NCBI GenBank assembly: GCA_002451165.1
Contig: DKBH01000123.1
Coordinates: forward strand, 5,911-57,699
Direction: 5' to 3'
DNA length: 51,789 nt
Source: Nitrospiraceae bacterium UBA6905
GTDB lineage: Bacteria; Nitrospirota; Thermodesulfovibrionia; Thermodesulfovibrionales; UBA6898
Each line of letters opens with the position of its first letter. Within the stretch, counting starts at the first letter, position 1. A program made the translations under genes and the position numbers. The notes under the pieces were generated by a model. The model was not told the DNA's origin. It ran no database searches and saw only the letters and a list, made by a program, of their open reading frames with translations. Shown here piece by piece: positions 27,201-37,200 of the stretch.

Positions 27201-30200
27201 AGATGATTGGCGATCAGGAAAGGAATGTGGAAGAAGATTTCGCGGTAGTAAACCCCGTACGAGCCGGTGAAATCAAGCCTATTGATATTAGTTCTATCTA
27301 CAGTTGTGCAGTACGGATTGATCCACAAGACTGGAGCACTGGATTCACGAAGCTGCTCTTGGGTCTCTATGGACAGAAGCCCTTCAATACCTTTAGCGAA
27401 AAGTATTTCATTTACTGCAAGGCTTAGTGTCGTGCCAATACGCTTGATCTTATAATCAGCCCCACCCGCAGGGCTATCTTGAAAATACAAAAGATCACCA
27501 TTGCAGTTTACCAATACATCCGAGAGAGAACCGTTAATCGGCCAGCAAGTCGGATTACACTTAAATATACATATGGCGTTATCGTATAGCCCAATTTCTA
27601 GCCCTTCGACGAACCATTCTTTCCACCCGAAATTTCGATAGAAATCCAAATTTCTTTTATCTATGACTATGGAAGAATAAGGATATGGATCAATCAAAAT
27701 ATTATCGGTAGGGAGACCGTAATATAGAACGTTTGGTTCCTTTGCACAAAGAACCCTTCGAGCAGGAAATCGCTGTTCCGTCCCCGGTGCACTGTAGTTT
27801 ATCTCGACTACCCACGAACTTTCTCTTTGACCGATCAATGAGTTTTGGAAATCGATAGTAGAGCGCATTTGGAAATCTCGCCCGATTACTAGCAGAGATC
27901 CATCTTCGTTAACGTGAGGATAAACCCGGTCCCACTGAAAGCCTGATAAAGAATAACCATCCTTTGGTTCGAATCTCGACAATTTCTGCGCAATTTGTTG
28001 TTGTTCTGCAATCGTTAAATACCTCCCTTCGGAATCGTGCTTTTTCTTATTCATGCTGTCTAATTCGACTTTAATATTTGGGATGAGTTCTTTGCCAGTG
28101 TGCGTATCATTCATCCCATAAGTTGGCTGGGTCGTAGGAAATTGATCATCTCCAGCCAATACCTGAGAAAGCAGTTGTTCATTGAGAAGCAAGTCATTGA
28201 TAATTCCATCTCCATCAAAGGGGGTTGTATAGAGATTAATTTTTTGTGGAGGAGTCCATGAACCATCTAGTCGCAATGAAGTAAATTTGAGCAGCATTAC
28301 GTGTCTATAACCGACAAAAATCGAACTGCCTTCTATAACTTCATTTTGTGGACGCGTCGTGATTTCAACCCAAAACACATACAACTGCCCCTTGAAGACA
28401 ATCGGGGAGACTTTCTTAACCGGAATCTGCACGTCGATCTTGCGCCAAGGGTGCCAGGCGATTTTGTGCAATTCTGGTTCTTTTTCACTCCAGTACGCGT
28501 TTTCGACCACGCGATAGTAATAAACTGGTGGTTCAATGCTGGTTACGCCGAATAGGTGCAAGAAGTCGGCATCATCTCCTTTATCGTGGTAAGAACCGGC
28601 GATCTTCAGATTCGCTAGCTCGTCGAAACCGCGCATGTATTTGGCATAGGCCTCGAGCACCGTCTCCTCGTTGATCTCCTGCTGCAGTAAGGTTGCTTCC
28701 AGTTCCTCGAAAAGCGATGTTTTGTTATCCCTGAGGTCGGGATCGATATAGTTCTCCGGATAGAGAAAGATCTTGCGGTTGGCTTCCCAGACCCGGTAAT
28801 TCTTGCGCCATTTCCATTCCTCTACTCCATCTTCGTCTATGCAAGCCTTAAGGGAGCCGGCTCGGTCCTGCTCGAGGTTCATGAAAATGCGATGCATATA
28901 GAGCTGTAGACTGGAGTTGGCGCCCACGACCCGCGAGGTGCGGGCACAGCCCTCGAGTTCGACATCGATAAGGAAGTGATGATAGAGGTCGTGCAGGGTA
29001 CTGAATATTTTCGGATCCAGAGAGTGAATCAGGTAATCAGCGAGTGCATCCCGTTTGCGGGAGCGGATCTTGTCTTCGAAGAGCTGAATCTTCTCCTGCC
29101 ATTCCTCCTCGCTGTTGTATTTAGCTCGGAAGGCGCTGAAAATGGCGTTGGCCGCCTTGTTCAGTTGTTCATAATCATTCGACACAATGAGCTTGAGAAC
29201 GTCTCCCCCTACTCCGAGACGCTTGGCGAGGTCGAGACAGCGATCCAGCTTGGCAAGAGCTTCAAGGGCGGTGTCGGCAAGATCGATCTCGTCCTGGGTG
29301 GTAATTGCAAGGCCGACCTCGGCATTGAGGACTTGTGCCAGCCATTGTTGGATGGCCTGTTTATCATCAGTGTCACTTATGTAGAACTTGCTCTCCTCTG
29401 GAATGAATGCAGCAAGCAAGTCGAAAAGCAGGTGCCGATCGATTTCACGGTCATCCAGCTTCTGCAGGAATTCCAGGAAAATGGAAACCAGCTGGATGCT
29501 TTGCAATCCTATAGGTGACATGTCAGCAAGTCCAAAGCGATCGAGGTCGTTTTGGACAAATTCGAGCGCACTTTTGTCAAAGGCTTTGTGTTTTAAGAGG
29601 ATGGTTAACGGCAATAGGGTGGTGACAAGATCGATGATGCACCGATCTGACGCCTCACCCTTCAAAGCCTCTGTGTACATTGGGTCCTTCAGGTCGATAT
29701 CTGCCAGGTTGAGCAACGCCGTGATCTTCTCAACCGACAACCCCAGTTCGGCTGCAAGATAGTTTGGAATGATGTCAGTTGCGTGGTAGGCCGACAACAA
29801 CCCTCTGGCGGCAATCTCAGTGATCGGTATGTTCGGCGGGATGATCAGTGTTTCTGCCGGGAATAAAGACGTCAGCCAGTAAGCGTTCTCCAGTGGGGCA
29901 GGCACGATCCACTCCGTATTCGCAGCGACGATAGCCCGAGATTGCTCGTCGGTAACTCCCGAAATTACTGTGAACAACGTGTCGTCAAAGACCGGCATAC
30001 TGTCGGTGCGATAGGTAAACAGCAGGGCCTGCACTGTCAGCGTATCCACAGCAATCGGCGCTTCCTCGATGGGCATGGCGGGAATTACAATATCCGGCAG
30101 GTCGCTTTCCGCCATATCCCTAAGACCCTCTGCTATGCGGTAGCGCGTACCCGGCGCCTTAGCGAAACAACCAGGGTTCGCCGATATGATGGCCTGTGAT

Positions 30201-33200
30201 TGATCCTCGGTAACGCCCTCCAGGAAGGCAAACACGGTATGGGTGAACACCAACTTCTGGTTTGCTCGGGCCTGACGGAAAAGCTGTGTCGTCATCGCCT
30301 CGACGTCAGGATAGGCTTCGGGTTTTGCGACCACACCCGCGGTGATGAAGGCGAGATCATCCAGGGTGTACTCCGTCGATTCCCACCAGTCGAAGAAATC
30401 GATTAGCGCCGACAGATCAGACAAACCGCTGATGTGATCTGTAGTGATCGTAGGTGCCAGGTGGATGAGCTGGAACAGGTTCGGGATAGAGATTTTGAGT
30501 GCCTCTGCTATACGAGCATGGCGGTAAAGCAAAGACAGGTTTTCTATGCTGAGTGGAAATTCCTTGTCGCTTGTGCTTACGGAGGTAAGGTTCAGACCAA
30601 GGGGTACACTCAATCCGGTTATGAGCTGATAGAGTTTCCCGTCATCGGCACGCAGACCGGCCAGCAAGCGGTGCAGTGGGTAGTCGACTTCCGGCGGAAT
30701 GGTTTCACGAAATGCCGGGTGCAGGAAGGTGTCTGTCTTGGGAAATGTGCTGTTGAGACGGACAAAGTCAGGCAGATTAAAAAGGCGATCAAATAGTGAT
30801 TCCTTTCCTTCAACCACCGGTTCATGGGGCAAATCACCCCACCAGGCGCACAGGTCCTCCACCGTGAGGTCGAAGCGCCTCTGTAAGGAAAGGATATCCG
30901 CCAGATCCTCCAGCGACGACACTGGAATGGCATTACGTGCTCGCGTATCCGCGAGTCTGCTCAGCACCAGGTCCAGCTCCTTGATCGACCAGGGCACATG
31001 CCGCCAGAGCCTCGTGAAGCGATGCATGCGCTCCAATGCCGGTTCGGACAAACCATGGATGCGCTCGATATCATTCTGGATGCTTGCGTCCTCCCCTTCG
31101 GGAACACTTTTTTCGCTATGGATCTCGACGCTGCCAACTATAATCATCACACCATATTCGGTGCGAACAAAGTCGGTTGTGATCAACTGGCCCAGCTCGG
31201 CTCGGGTGATGCCCATCGCCTTCAAGAGCAGCTGGACATCGTTTTTCGATTTCTTTCGCGCTTGGTCGTATATCTCGGCGCTCTCGAAATCAGCGGCCTG
31301 GAGGGTGAGATCATAAAAAACCAGTTCACCGGCACCGGAATCACTTTCGAAGTCGAGGCCGTACAGTGAAATCAGATGCGCCAGTCTGTTATCACGTTCT
31401 GTGATCAGCTCGAATTCGCGTTTCAGGGCATCGGATGCCTGGACCTTTTTGGAGAGCATCAGTGCCGCTCCTGCAACCACATCCCTGGGTTCCTCGATCA
31501 ATCGGGTGATCTCTTCGCGGGTGACGGCGAAGTGGGCGAGGTAAACCGCCAGCCGCTCCAAGGGCAACAAGAAGGGCTGGTTAAATGAATTTATGGAATC
31601 GTACAGTCTCCCGTACACGTCGTTCACTAATTCCGATCGATCCACCGCGTCCGGAGCGAGGCGGCCATCATCCGGGCCATCGGCAATACCTGCTTCAAGG
31701 GCGATATAGTTCTCCAGCACCTCGTTGATGATGTCGAGGTAGGGTATGAGCTGGTTGGTATTTTCGCAGGTGAGCGGCAGTCCCCACAGGTCGGGGCGAC
31801 GCATACGCAAGTGGAGGGGATGATCCTCCCTGGCGCGGAACCCAGCGCTGGTCTCCTCTGCCACCCCTTCACCTTCTCGCCGACCTGCAAAATAAACGTT
31901 CTTCTCCAGGAAGCGCATCAAGTCAACAAAATAGGCGGCGGGGCTAAAGATCGAGCGGCAATGTTCGCACTTGCAGTAATCCAGATTATCGAAAAGCACT
32001 TCCCAGCCGTCGATCTTCTTGAGGTAATCCGAGAGGGATTTGTAGTCGGCATTGTCAACCGACGACCATGGCCCGAAAGCGTTGAAACCCTCCATGATCG
32101 TCACGGGGCTGACGCCCATATTGATCGCCATATTACAGGCGTTGCGATAGTAGGTATCACCAACGGGTGTTTCCCAACCAAGGCTCTCCACAAATGCCTT
32201 GCAGCTCATGTTCGCAATGCTGAGGGGAGAGAGGTGCCCTTTTTCAAGAAGATCCCTGGTATGAGTGGCTTCCCGGGTGACGGAGTACATCCGCTGATAC
32301 GCCTTCACCGTCTTGAGGACCATGCGCTGCTCGTCGGTGCTGAATCCCTCGAAATCCAAGGCCTCAAGGTCTTTGCTTTCCGGGGAGTAGTCTAGGAACA
32401 AGAACTCCTTGTCCGGGTTCCGCGCATGAAAGCGCATGAGCAGCGCGATCCGGGCGGAAATCGCTTCTTCCTTGGCGTTTTCGGGAAGCTGGCGGTCGTC
32501 GAGAATTTCGGCGATGCGCAGACCGGGATAGGTATTGGCCAACGCTCTTAGACGGGTGTGGGCCTGGCGGAGTTTTTCCTGCGTGTCCGGATCTGTATCG
32601 GGTTCAATAAGATTACCGAAATCCTCACGGCCGAAAAGGGGCTCGTTTCTTTCGAACAGGGGCCGTAGGCTTTCCAGATCCTTCGCCACGCCATCCGTCG
32701 CCTTTGCCGTCACTCGTATCAGCATGGTCTTGCTGGGATAGAGGTTCTCGACCTTCTTGGCCAAGAAAGCCGCGTAGCCCTCACGACTGAATTCTTGGGG
32801 CGGCTCAGTCTCGGCGTGCTCCAGGAGGGCACGCCATTCTTCTTTGTCAAAGGCCGTCAGCTCGTCGAGGCGATGAATCTTTCCCTGGGGAAGCTGCGGG
32901 AAATCGCTCTTCTTGACTGCCTCGGCCAGTTTTTCGTCTTCATCGAACAACTGGAACAGGCTGACAGTCAGGCCAATGTCTTTGGCCTCGCTGTCCTGCA
33001 ACTCGCCACTCGCCACCATTGAGGCCAACAGCTTGTCGGTGACCATTGTGGGTTGCGCAGCCTTGCTAACGATGACCTCCATTTTAGACTCACCGATAGC
33101 GGCGATTTTTCCAAGGCGACGGAGCTTATCTTTCTGCTTCTTTCTGTGGATGCCGGGGTCGGTTTCCTTGACTTTGGATAGGCGTTCGAGATAGTCCTCC

Positions 33201-34147
33201 AGATTTTCCTGCAGGCGTAGGGGGATGAGGTGCGCCTTGAAAGATGCTGTTAAGGCATTCCTTAGCGATTCGGGCGCCTCTTCGAGGAGATCGGAAAGAG
33301 CGGTTGGCATCCCCTGCCGGAAAAGACCGTAGAAAATCTCCGGCAGCAGGTCGGTCTGCTTGCCCAGGCGGGCGGCTATGGATAAATCTTCGATGTGTTG
33401 GGCGACAATGCCGGTCTCGCCATGCAGGAATTGAATATCCTCAGCAGTCAGTTCAGACATCGGCACGTTGTCGCGCACCGAGGTCAGTTCGGCCATATAT
33501 CTTTCGTATTCCGAAAAAGATTTTGTAACAATGAAATCCACCAACTCCACGGGCCCGGCATTGAAGATGATTTCGGATTCGGCCAGCAGCAAGCTGCCAG
33601 TTTTTGGATCAAATACCCGAACAATCAGATCGGCATTTCGTTTTTCAGCACTGCGGAACTGATCTTGGATGTAGTGAATTTCATAATGACCCTGATGGTC
33701 GGCGGCGGTTTGTCCCAGCACCTGCTCGTGGCGCAGATCTTTGTCGATGGCGCGTACTACGGCCGCGGCCAACGGACGCTTTTCTGCATACAGGACCGTA
33801 CCCTTGATGATAAAACCTTCCGTTTCCTCTTCTTGCGGTAATTCGACCTCAATGGTAACGTTCTTGGATTTTTCCTTTATGTTCCATAACACCGAATTCT
33901 CGGTGCTTGCAAGGAACTGACTACCCTTATAGACCTTGAAAAAGAGATCTGGCTTACGGTCAAGAAACCACTCGCGGAAATTGGCTTCGCTGAACTCTAT
34001 GCGGAACTCCCCTGATGCATCGGTGTCTGCACTGCCAACCAGGTCGTTGAAGATCAGGTCCTTATCCCACGCTTCGACCTTCAGATTGGGGATGCCTTTT
34101 TTGGTTTTGACATCCTTGACTTGTCCAGTGATGATGAAGGATTTCAT
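24215..34147 (-). CDS. Tc (ABC) toxin A component, TcA-like pore/translocation subunit
   Basis: TcA proteins form a pentameric bell that binds host cells and injects the TcC effector through a central channel. This protein has 3310 residues, against about 2500 for TcdA of Photorhabdus. The first 215 residues hold two transthyretin/carboxypeptidase-regulatory-like beta domains (FIITGQVKDVKTKKGIPNL and FIIKGTVLYAEKRPLAAAVV). The TcA hallmark CRSIFSPAAYFVDLMRFL is at about residue 728. The middle includes ELEGCARTSRVVGANSSLQL, and the C-terminal third has the long helices of the channel and the TcB-binding domain (near FRQFDYQTINDVIIHISYTA). AGGAGGT lies just before the ATG at 34147; a start at 34186 is rejected. 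It is second in the toxin operon, 107 bases after the TcB-TcC gene. Confidence 0.93.
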   Translation of the reverse strand: MKSFIITGQVKDVKTKKGIPNLKVEAWDKDLIFNDLVGSADTDASGEFRIEFSEANFREWFLDRKPDLFFKVYKGSQFLASTENSVLWNIKEKSKNVTIEVELPQEEETEGFIIKGTVLYAEKRPLAAAVVRAIDKDLRHEQVLGQTAADHQGHYEIHYIQDQFRSAEKRNADLIVRVFDPKTGSLLLAESEIIFNAGPVELVDFIVTKSFSEYERYMAELTSVRDNVPMSELTAEDIQFLHGETGIVAQHIEDLSIAARLGKQTDLLPEIFYGLFRQGMPTALSDLLEEAPESLRNALTASFKAHLIPLRLQENLEDYLERLSKVKETDPGIHRKKQKDKLRRLGKIAAIGESKMEVIVSKAAQPTMVTDKLLASMVASGELQDSEAKDIGLTVSLFQLFDEDEKLAEAVKKSDFPQLPQGKIHRLDELTAFDKEEWRALLEHAETEPPQEFSREGYAAFLAKKVENLYPSKTMLIRVTAKATDGVAKDLESLRPLFERNEPLFGREDFGNLIEPDTDPDTQEKLRQAHTRLRALANTYPGLRIAEILDDRQLPENAKEEAISARIALLMRFHARNPDKEFLFLDYSPESKDLEALDFEGFSTDEQRMVLKTVKAYQRMYSVTREATHTRDLLEKGHLSPLSIANMSCKAFVESLGWETPVGDTYYRNACNMAINMGVSPVTIMEGFNAFGPWSSVDNADYKSLSDYLKKIDGWEVLFDNLDYCKCEHCRSIFSPAAYFVDLMRFLEKNVYFAGRREGEGVAEETSAGFRAREDHPLHLRMRRPDLWGLPLTCENTNQLIPYLDIINEVLENYIALEAGIADGPDDGRLAPDAVDRSELVNDVYGRLYDSINSFNQPFLLPLERLAVYLAHFAVTREEITRLIEEPRDVVAGAALMLSKKVQASDALKREFELITERDNRLAHLISLYGLDFESDSGAGELVFYDLTLQAADFESAEIYDQARKKSKNDVQLLLKAMGITRAELGQLITTDFVRTEYGVMIIVGSVEIHSEKSVPEGEDASIQNDIERIHGLSEPALERMHRFTRLWRHVPWSIKELDLVLSRLADTRARNAIPVSSLEDLADILSLQRRFDLTVEDLCAWWGDLPHEPVVEGKESLFDRLFNLPDFVRLNSTFPKTDTFLHPAFRETIPPEVDYPLHRLLAGLRADDGKLYQLITGLSVPLGLNLTSVSTSDKEFPLSIENLSLLYRHARIAEALKISIPNLFQLIHLAPTITTDHISGLSDLSALIDFFDWWESTEYTLDDLAFITAGVVAKPEAYPDVEAMTTQLFRQARANQKLVFTHTVFAFLEGVTEDQSQAIISANPGCFAKAPGTRYRIAEGLRDMAESDLPDIVIPAMPIEEAPIAVDTLTVQALLFTYRTDSMPVFDDTLFTVISGVTDEQSRAIVAANTEWIVPAPLENAYWLTSLFPAETLIIPPNIPITEIAARGLLSAYHATDIIPNYLAAELGLSVEKITALLNLADIDLKDPMYTEALKGEASDRCIIDLVTTLLPLTILLKHKAFDKSALEFVQNDLDRFGLADMSPIGLQSIQLVSIFLEFLQKLDDREIDRHLLFDLLAAFIPEESKFYISDTDDKQAIQQWLAQVLNAEVGLAITTQDEIDLADTALEALAKLDRCLDLAKRLGVGGDVLKLIVSNDYEQLNKAANAIFSAFRAKYNSEEEWQEKIQLFEDKIRSRKRDALADYLIHSLDPKIFSTLHDLYHHFLIDVELEGCARTSRVVGANSSLQLYMHRIFMNLEQDRAGSLKACIDEDGVEEWKWRKNYRVWEANRKIFLYPENYIDPDLRDNKTSLFEELEATLLQQEINEETVLEAYAKYMRGFDELANLKIAGSYHDKGDDADFLHLFGVTSIEPPVYYYRVVENAYWSEKEPELHKIAWHPWRKIDVQIPVKKVSPIVFKGQLYVFWVEITTRPQNEVIEGSSIFVGYRHVMLLKFTSLRLDGSWTPPQKINLYTTPFDGDGIINDLLLNEQLLSQVLAGDDQFPTTQPTYGMNDTHTGKELIPNIKVELDSMNKKKHDSEGRYLTIAEQQQIAQKLSRFEPKDGYSLSGFQWDRVYPHVNEDGSLLVIGRDFQMRSTIDFQNSLIGQRESSWVVEINYSAPGTEQRFPARRVLCAKEPNVLYYGLPTDNILIDPYPYSSIVIDKRNLDFYRNFGWKEWFVEGLEIGLYDNAICIFKCNPTCWPINGSLSDVLVNCNGDLLYFQDSPAGGADYKIKRIGTTLSLAVNEILFAKGIEGLLSIETQEQLRESSAPVLWINPYCTTVDRTNINRLDFTGSYGVYYREIFFHIPFLIANHLNSQGKFAEAQNWYHYIFNPTAQATGTQGPKVRNWRYREFRGRDVESLRDILEAQEAIDAYKKEPFNPHAIARLRLSAYQKAIVMKYIDNLLDWGDHLFAQDTMELINEATLLYVLASDILGERPAELGECGEAATRSYAEISPMLDQQDNEFLIEMYHLVNPGRSHSGIFSYSYAADSSWLYSATKNANDHVATRCYKIAGQRVPGVGARTYEESVSTNISTERMEISPLGGLPAKKDGLFQGMRWMDFDKQENNSKYVHGFVVAFAYELGPVFCVPPNQDLLGYWDRVEDRLFKIRNCMNISGVHRQLALFAPEISPMLLVRAKAAGLSLEDVLNSISGDLPPYRFSYLIERAKGYAAMLQGFGAALLSALEKKDIEDLNLIRTVHQQNILQQTRQVRQWEIDAASEACAALEKRKEAVEYRKGYYQGLIDGGLSPTEQLQSTSRYVSEGLRITAAACDLLAAITYLVPNLGSPFAITFGGKQLGDSSMTWAQMFRTAAQISDEIAATAGLQSGFERREEGWQHQETLADHELNELEKQIKAAQIRIEIANRTMEIHDKTSEQLDEVYEFYRDKFSNLGLYTWLSINLQSLFKVAYNNAYAMAKLAERAYRFERGDDAAELIGPNHWDASRAGLLAGERLLIDLQNLERRFIETNYRSFEIDQSFSLTQIAPDALILLKETGQCRFEIPEIFFDLFYPGHYKRKIKSARLTIPCITGPYTNISATLELTDSKIRTEPKLEISLRQVPRSRTVAIATSSAQNDAGVFELNFRDERYMPFEGAGAISSWQLSLPKNFRQFDYQTINDVIIHISYTAEQDQGYRTIVEGRNGELEGWIHDFLTTESLSRIFSFRQEFSSEFNRLIHSPAGTSVQINITDKHFPIFLKGKSIEIVSAYLVLRTSEDPGDLTVAIFFNDTKKSYGFSWPETEEDKRWGELPYSEDVKGGLLRGLLGRYSFAIETTGTLGPVSPALGDVSAIDSEKLTDVFLCVNYKMV

Positions 34148-34254
34148 AAAGACCTCCTGTCTAAAAACCTGTAGCGTGTGTTTCACGCATTACAAACTTG
34201 GAATAATGATATGCTTTATTACAAAAGTTCTGTCCCCATTCTTGATTTTTGTTT

Positions 34255-37200
34255 CTATTCAAATAAATAGTGTCTTAATACTCTGGACATGATACGTAAT
34301 CTCCTACCAAGCGATAAACCACGATAACCAGTCTCTGTCCAGTAAGCACGCGCCTCTCTAAGTGTTATGGAGCCGCGAAAAATACGACCAACAATGCCGG
34401 AGCGGCTAAAATCCAGGAAGTGTTGTCCCTCATGCATTGTTATTTCGCCTCGTTCTGCTAAAGATCGACGCAAATAGACTCTGCCGTTGCTGTGAAATGC
34501 ATAAACATCTTGCGGGTTAATATTCTGCACGCCCTGCGCCTGCATTCGCTGAGCTACGTATCTGTTGAACAAACCATCTTCCAGTATGTTGACACGCAGT
34601 TCACCGCTTTCTATTGCTTCAATAATTTGATTTTCGACTTCAGCCGCGCGCCCGGCCTGCCTATACCCTTGCTCACCAGGTAGACGCGTTTGCCCTCTTG
34701 TTCTTATTCCCCGCACAACATCTTCCACAGTCGGATTCGGTCGCCACTGAGGTCCTCCCTGCTGAGCTTGCGGTTGAGCCTGAACCTGAGCTTGCGCCAT
34801 TTCTATTTCATTTGCTGTATTCGCTCGTTCCGCCTGGGCAGCCTGAATTTCCTCTGCAGGTTGTGTGATTTCTTCTTCCGGCTGATGGCTCCGAGCGCCT
34901 CTCGGACGAGGTCGTGAGCTCATGTGTCGTTGCACACGCGCTGTACCAACTGCGCCTACAGTTCCACCTAGCATGGTACAAAAACGCTGAATGTTTTCCC
35001 GGTTTACTAAATTTGGATCAACACATCGAAGAATGTAATCCTCTCTTTCCCATCGTACTCTTGCTGTACGTTCATCCTCAAACATCGCACCACCTGCAAT
35101 TACAAATGCCGGAGTGCTACCAATCGCAATGGCAGTACCTATTAATGTGCCTGTCGCAAAACCTTCGGGACATTCTTCTCTTAGAATATCTCCAAACGGT
35201 ATTTCCTGCGGTATGTCGATCGCCGGTGGCGGATAAGGTTGGCCTACCGTCTCTATGTCGAAATCTGTTTGGGAAGCTGCGTATATATCCTCACACTCTT
35301 CGTAGCGTGTAACCTCTTCCTCGGTCATCGCCAGTTCCCGTTGGTTAGCTTCTTCTTCCTCGGCTTCGTTGGGTCCAATTGGAGCGGCAAGATCCACATC
35401 AGGATCGCCCGGCATATCTTCTTCGGTCTCCAACACCTGTTCTTCACTTTCACCGGGTATGGTTTCCACGGCAGGTATTTCCGGCGTTGGCGTATCTTCA
35501 TCGGGATCAGTTCCCATAGGCGGCAATGTTTCTTCGACTTCCTGCGCCTGCGGTGTGACGCGCATGCGCATAATAGCAGGATGTCCGCGAGTAGTTCCCA
35601 GCACTTCAGTAGAAGCCGCACGCGGTTGCGCACTTCCGGGCCGCGTTCTTGTTGCTCTTCTACGCGTGCTCTCCGGTGAACCCTCCGTTGCCGGCGTTGC
35701 AGGCGCAGGGCTTGGCGTCCCGATTCTTAAAGGGGGTATAGCTGCTTGTTGCCTGAAGGCGCGTTCGCGCCACTCGGCGTTTGGTGCCCATCGATTTCTT
35801 TCCGCCTGCAGGCGGCGCAAACGCTCATTACCTAGACCATTGGGATCAACAACGTTAACAGGATTATTGGCAACATACTGATAAAGATTAATGGTATCAA
35901 CCGGCCCTGCCGGGTCCGGGCTCAGCCAATTGCCGATCCAGGGGACATAGTAGCGATAGCCGTAATAGTAAAAGCCAGTGTTGTCATCCCACTCCTTGCC
36001 GGTGTAACGGTATTCCTTGAGCTCCACCTCCCTAACGTTATTTCCGGCAATGAATGATGTCCCGCCGAAGGGAAAATACTCCTCGTAACTGATAACCCGT
36101 CTGTTCTCATCCAGCTCCAGGGACGAAGTGCCAAGATGATTGGAGAACTGATAGTGAATCTTCTTCTGAGTGATGTCGTCGGTTTCTGTGTCCAGTTGAT
36201 CGCGAGTCCATTGATGCAAAAGGGCGATACGGTTGCTGCCGTCGCTGATGTGGGAGGTGGTCCGTTCTAGCAGCGAGTCACCGTTCCAGTGCACCCGCTT
36301 GATTTCACAGCCATCCAGATAGATCTTCTCGGTGACTTCCACCAGGTCCTGAGCGCCCGGCTGTTCTGCCCGGACAAGACGCTCATGCACCTTGCGGATG
36401 CGCATCCCATCACAGCCGTAGACGTAATATTCAGCGTCTTCCACACGACCCTCTGCCGACCGGTCTATGATTACCGCCCGGGCGAGATTGTTGCGGTAGT
36501 TCCATACCATGGAGCGCAGGTGCGGCAGGTAGGCGCAGTTACCATTGGCGTCGAAGAGGTCTTCAGGGTTCGAAATCGGGATTCCATTGAGATCTTCGGC
36601 GGGTAATGATCGGTTGGAGGCCTCGGATGTCCAGATTGGTTGGGTCCAGTTGAGAGAGGTGTCGCCATCCGGTGTGAGTCTGGCGTGACGGATGGTCTCG
36701 ATATTGCCTCCAGGGTCGTATTCGTAGTTGCGTTGGTAGCGTTCGACGACAGCGGCATTGTTGAGACTCAGGTGTTGCGTCCCCTTGATTTTGGGATAGT
36801 CCAGGCCGGTGCGGTAGTCGTGCTGTTCCAACGCCTGATGAACGCGCCCCGTGGCCAGAGTGAGCTGGTAGAAGGCGTCATAGGTGTACTCGCACAGGGG
36901 AGAGACATTTAGCCCCTGGAGGACATCCTCGTGTGCCCCGTCCGGCTTCTGGGCATGGTCCAGCTGACGCGTGATATTGCCTGCCGGGTCGTAGGTGTAT
37001 TCGATATCCTGGTAGAGATGTGTGACAGTGGCGCCGTCGGGCATAACCTCGGTGTGGGCTGTCGTCAGCCGCCGCAACCGGAAGGTCTGCTCGTCGTATT
37101 CATAGCTGACTTCGATGTCGTTTCCCAACAGCGCACGGGTGCGCTGACCGCGGGCATTGTATTCGGCGCTTTCAAGGAACGGCTGCGCTGTGTAGGCGCC

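Noticed and set aside
26702..27427. 241-codon plus-strand frame opposite the TcA gene
   Set aside because: Antisense frame with no recognised motif or start signal.
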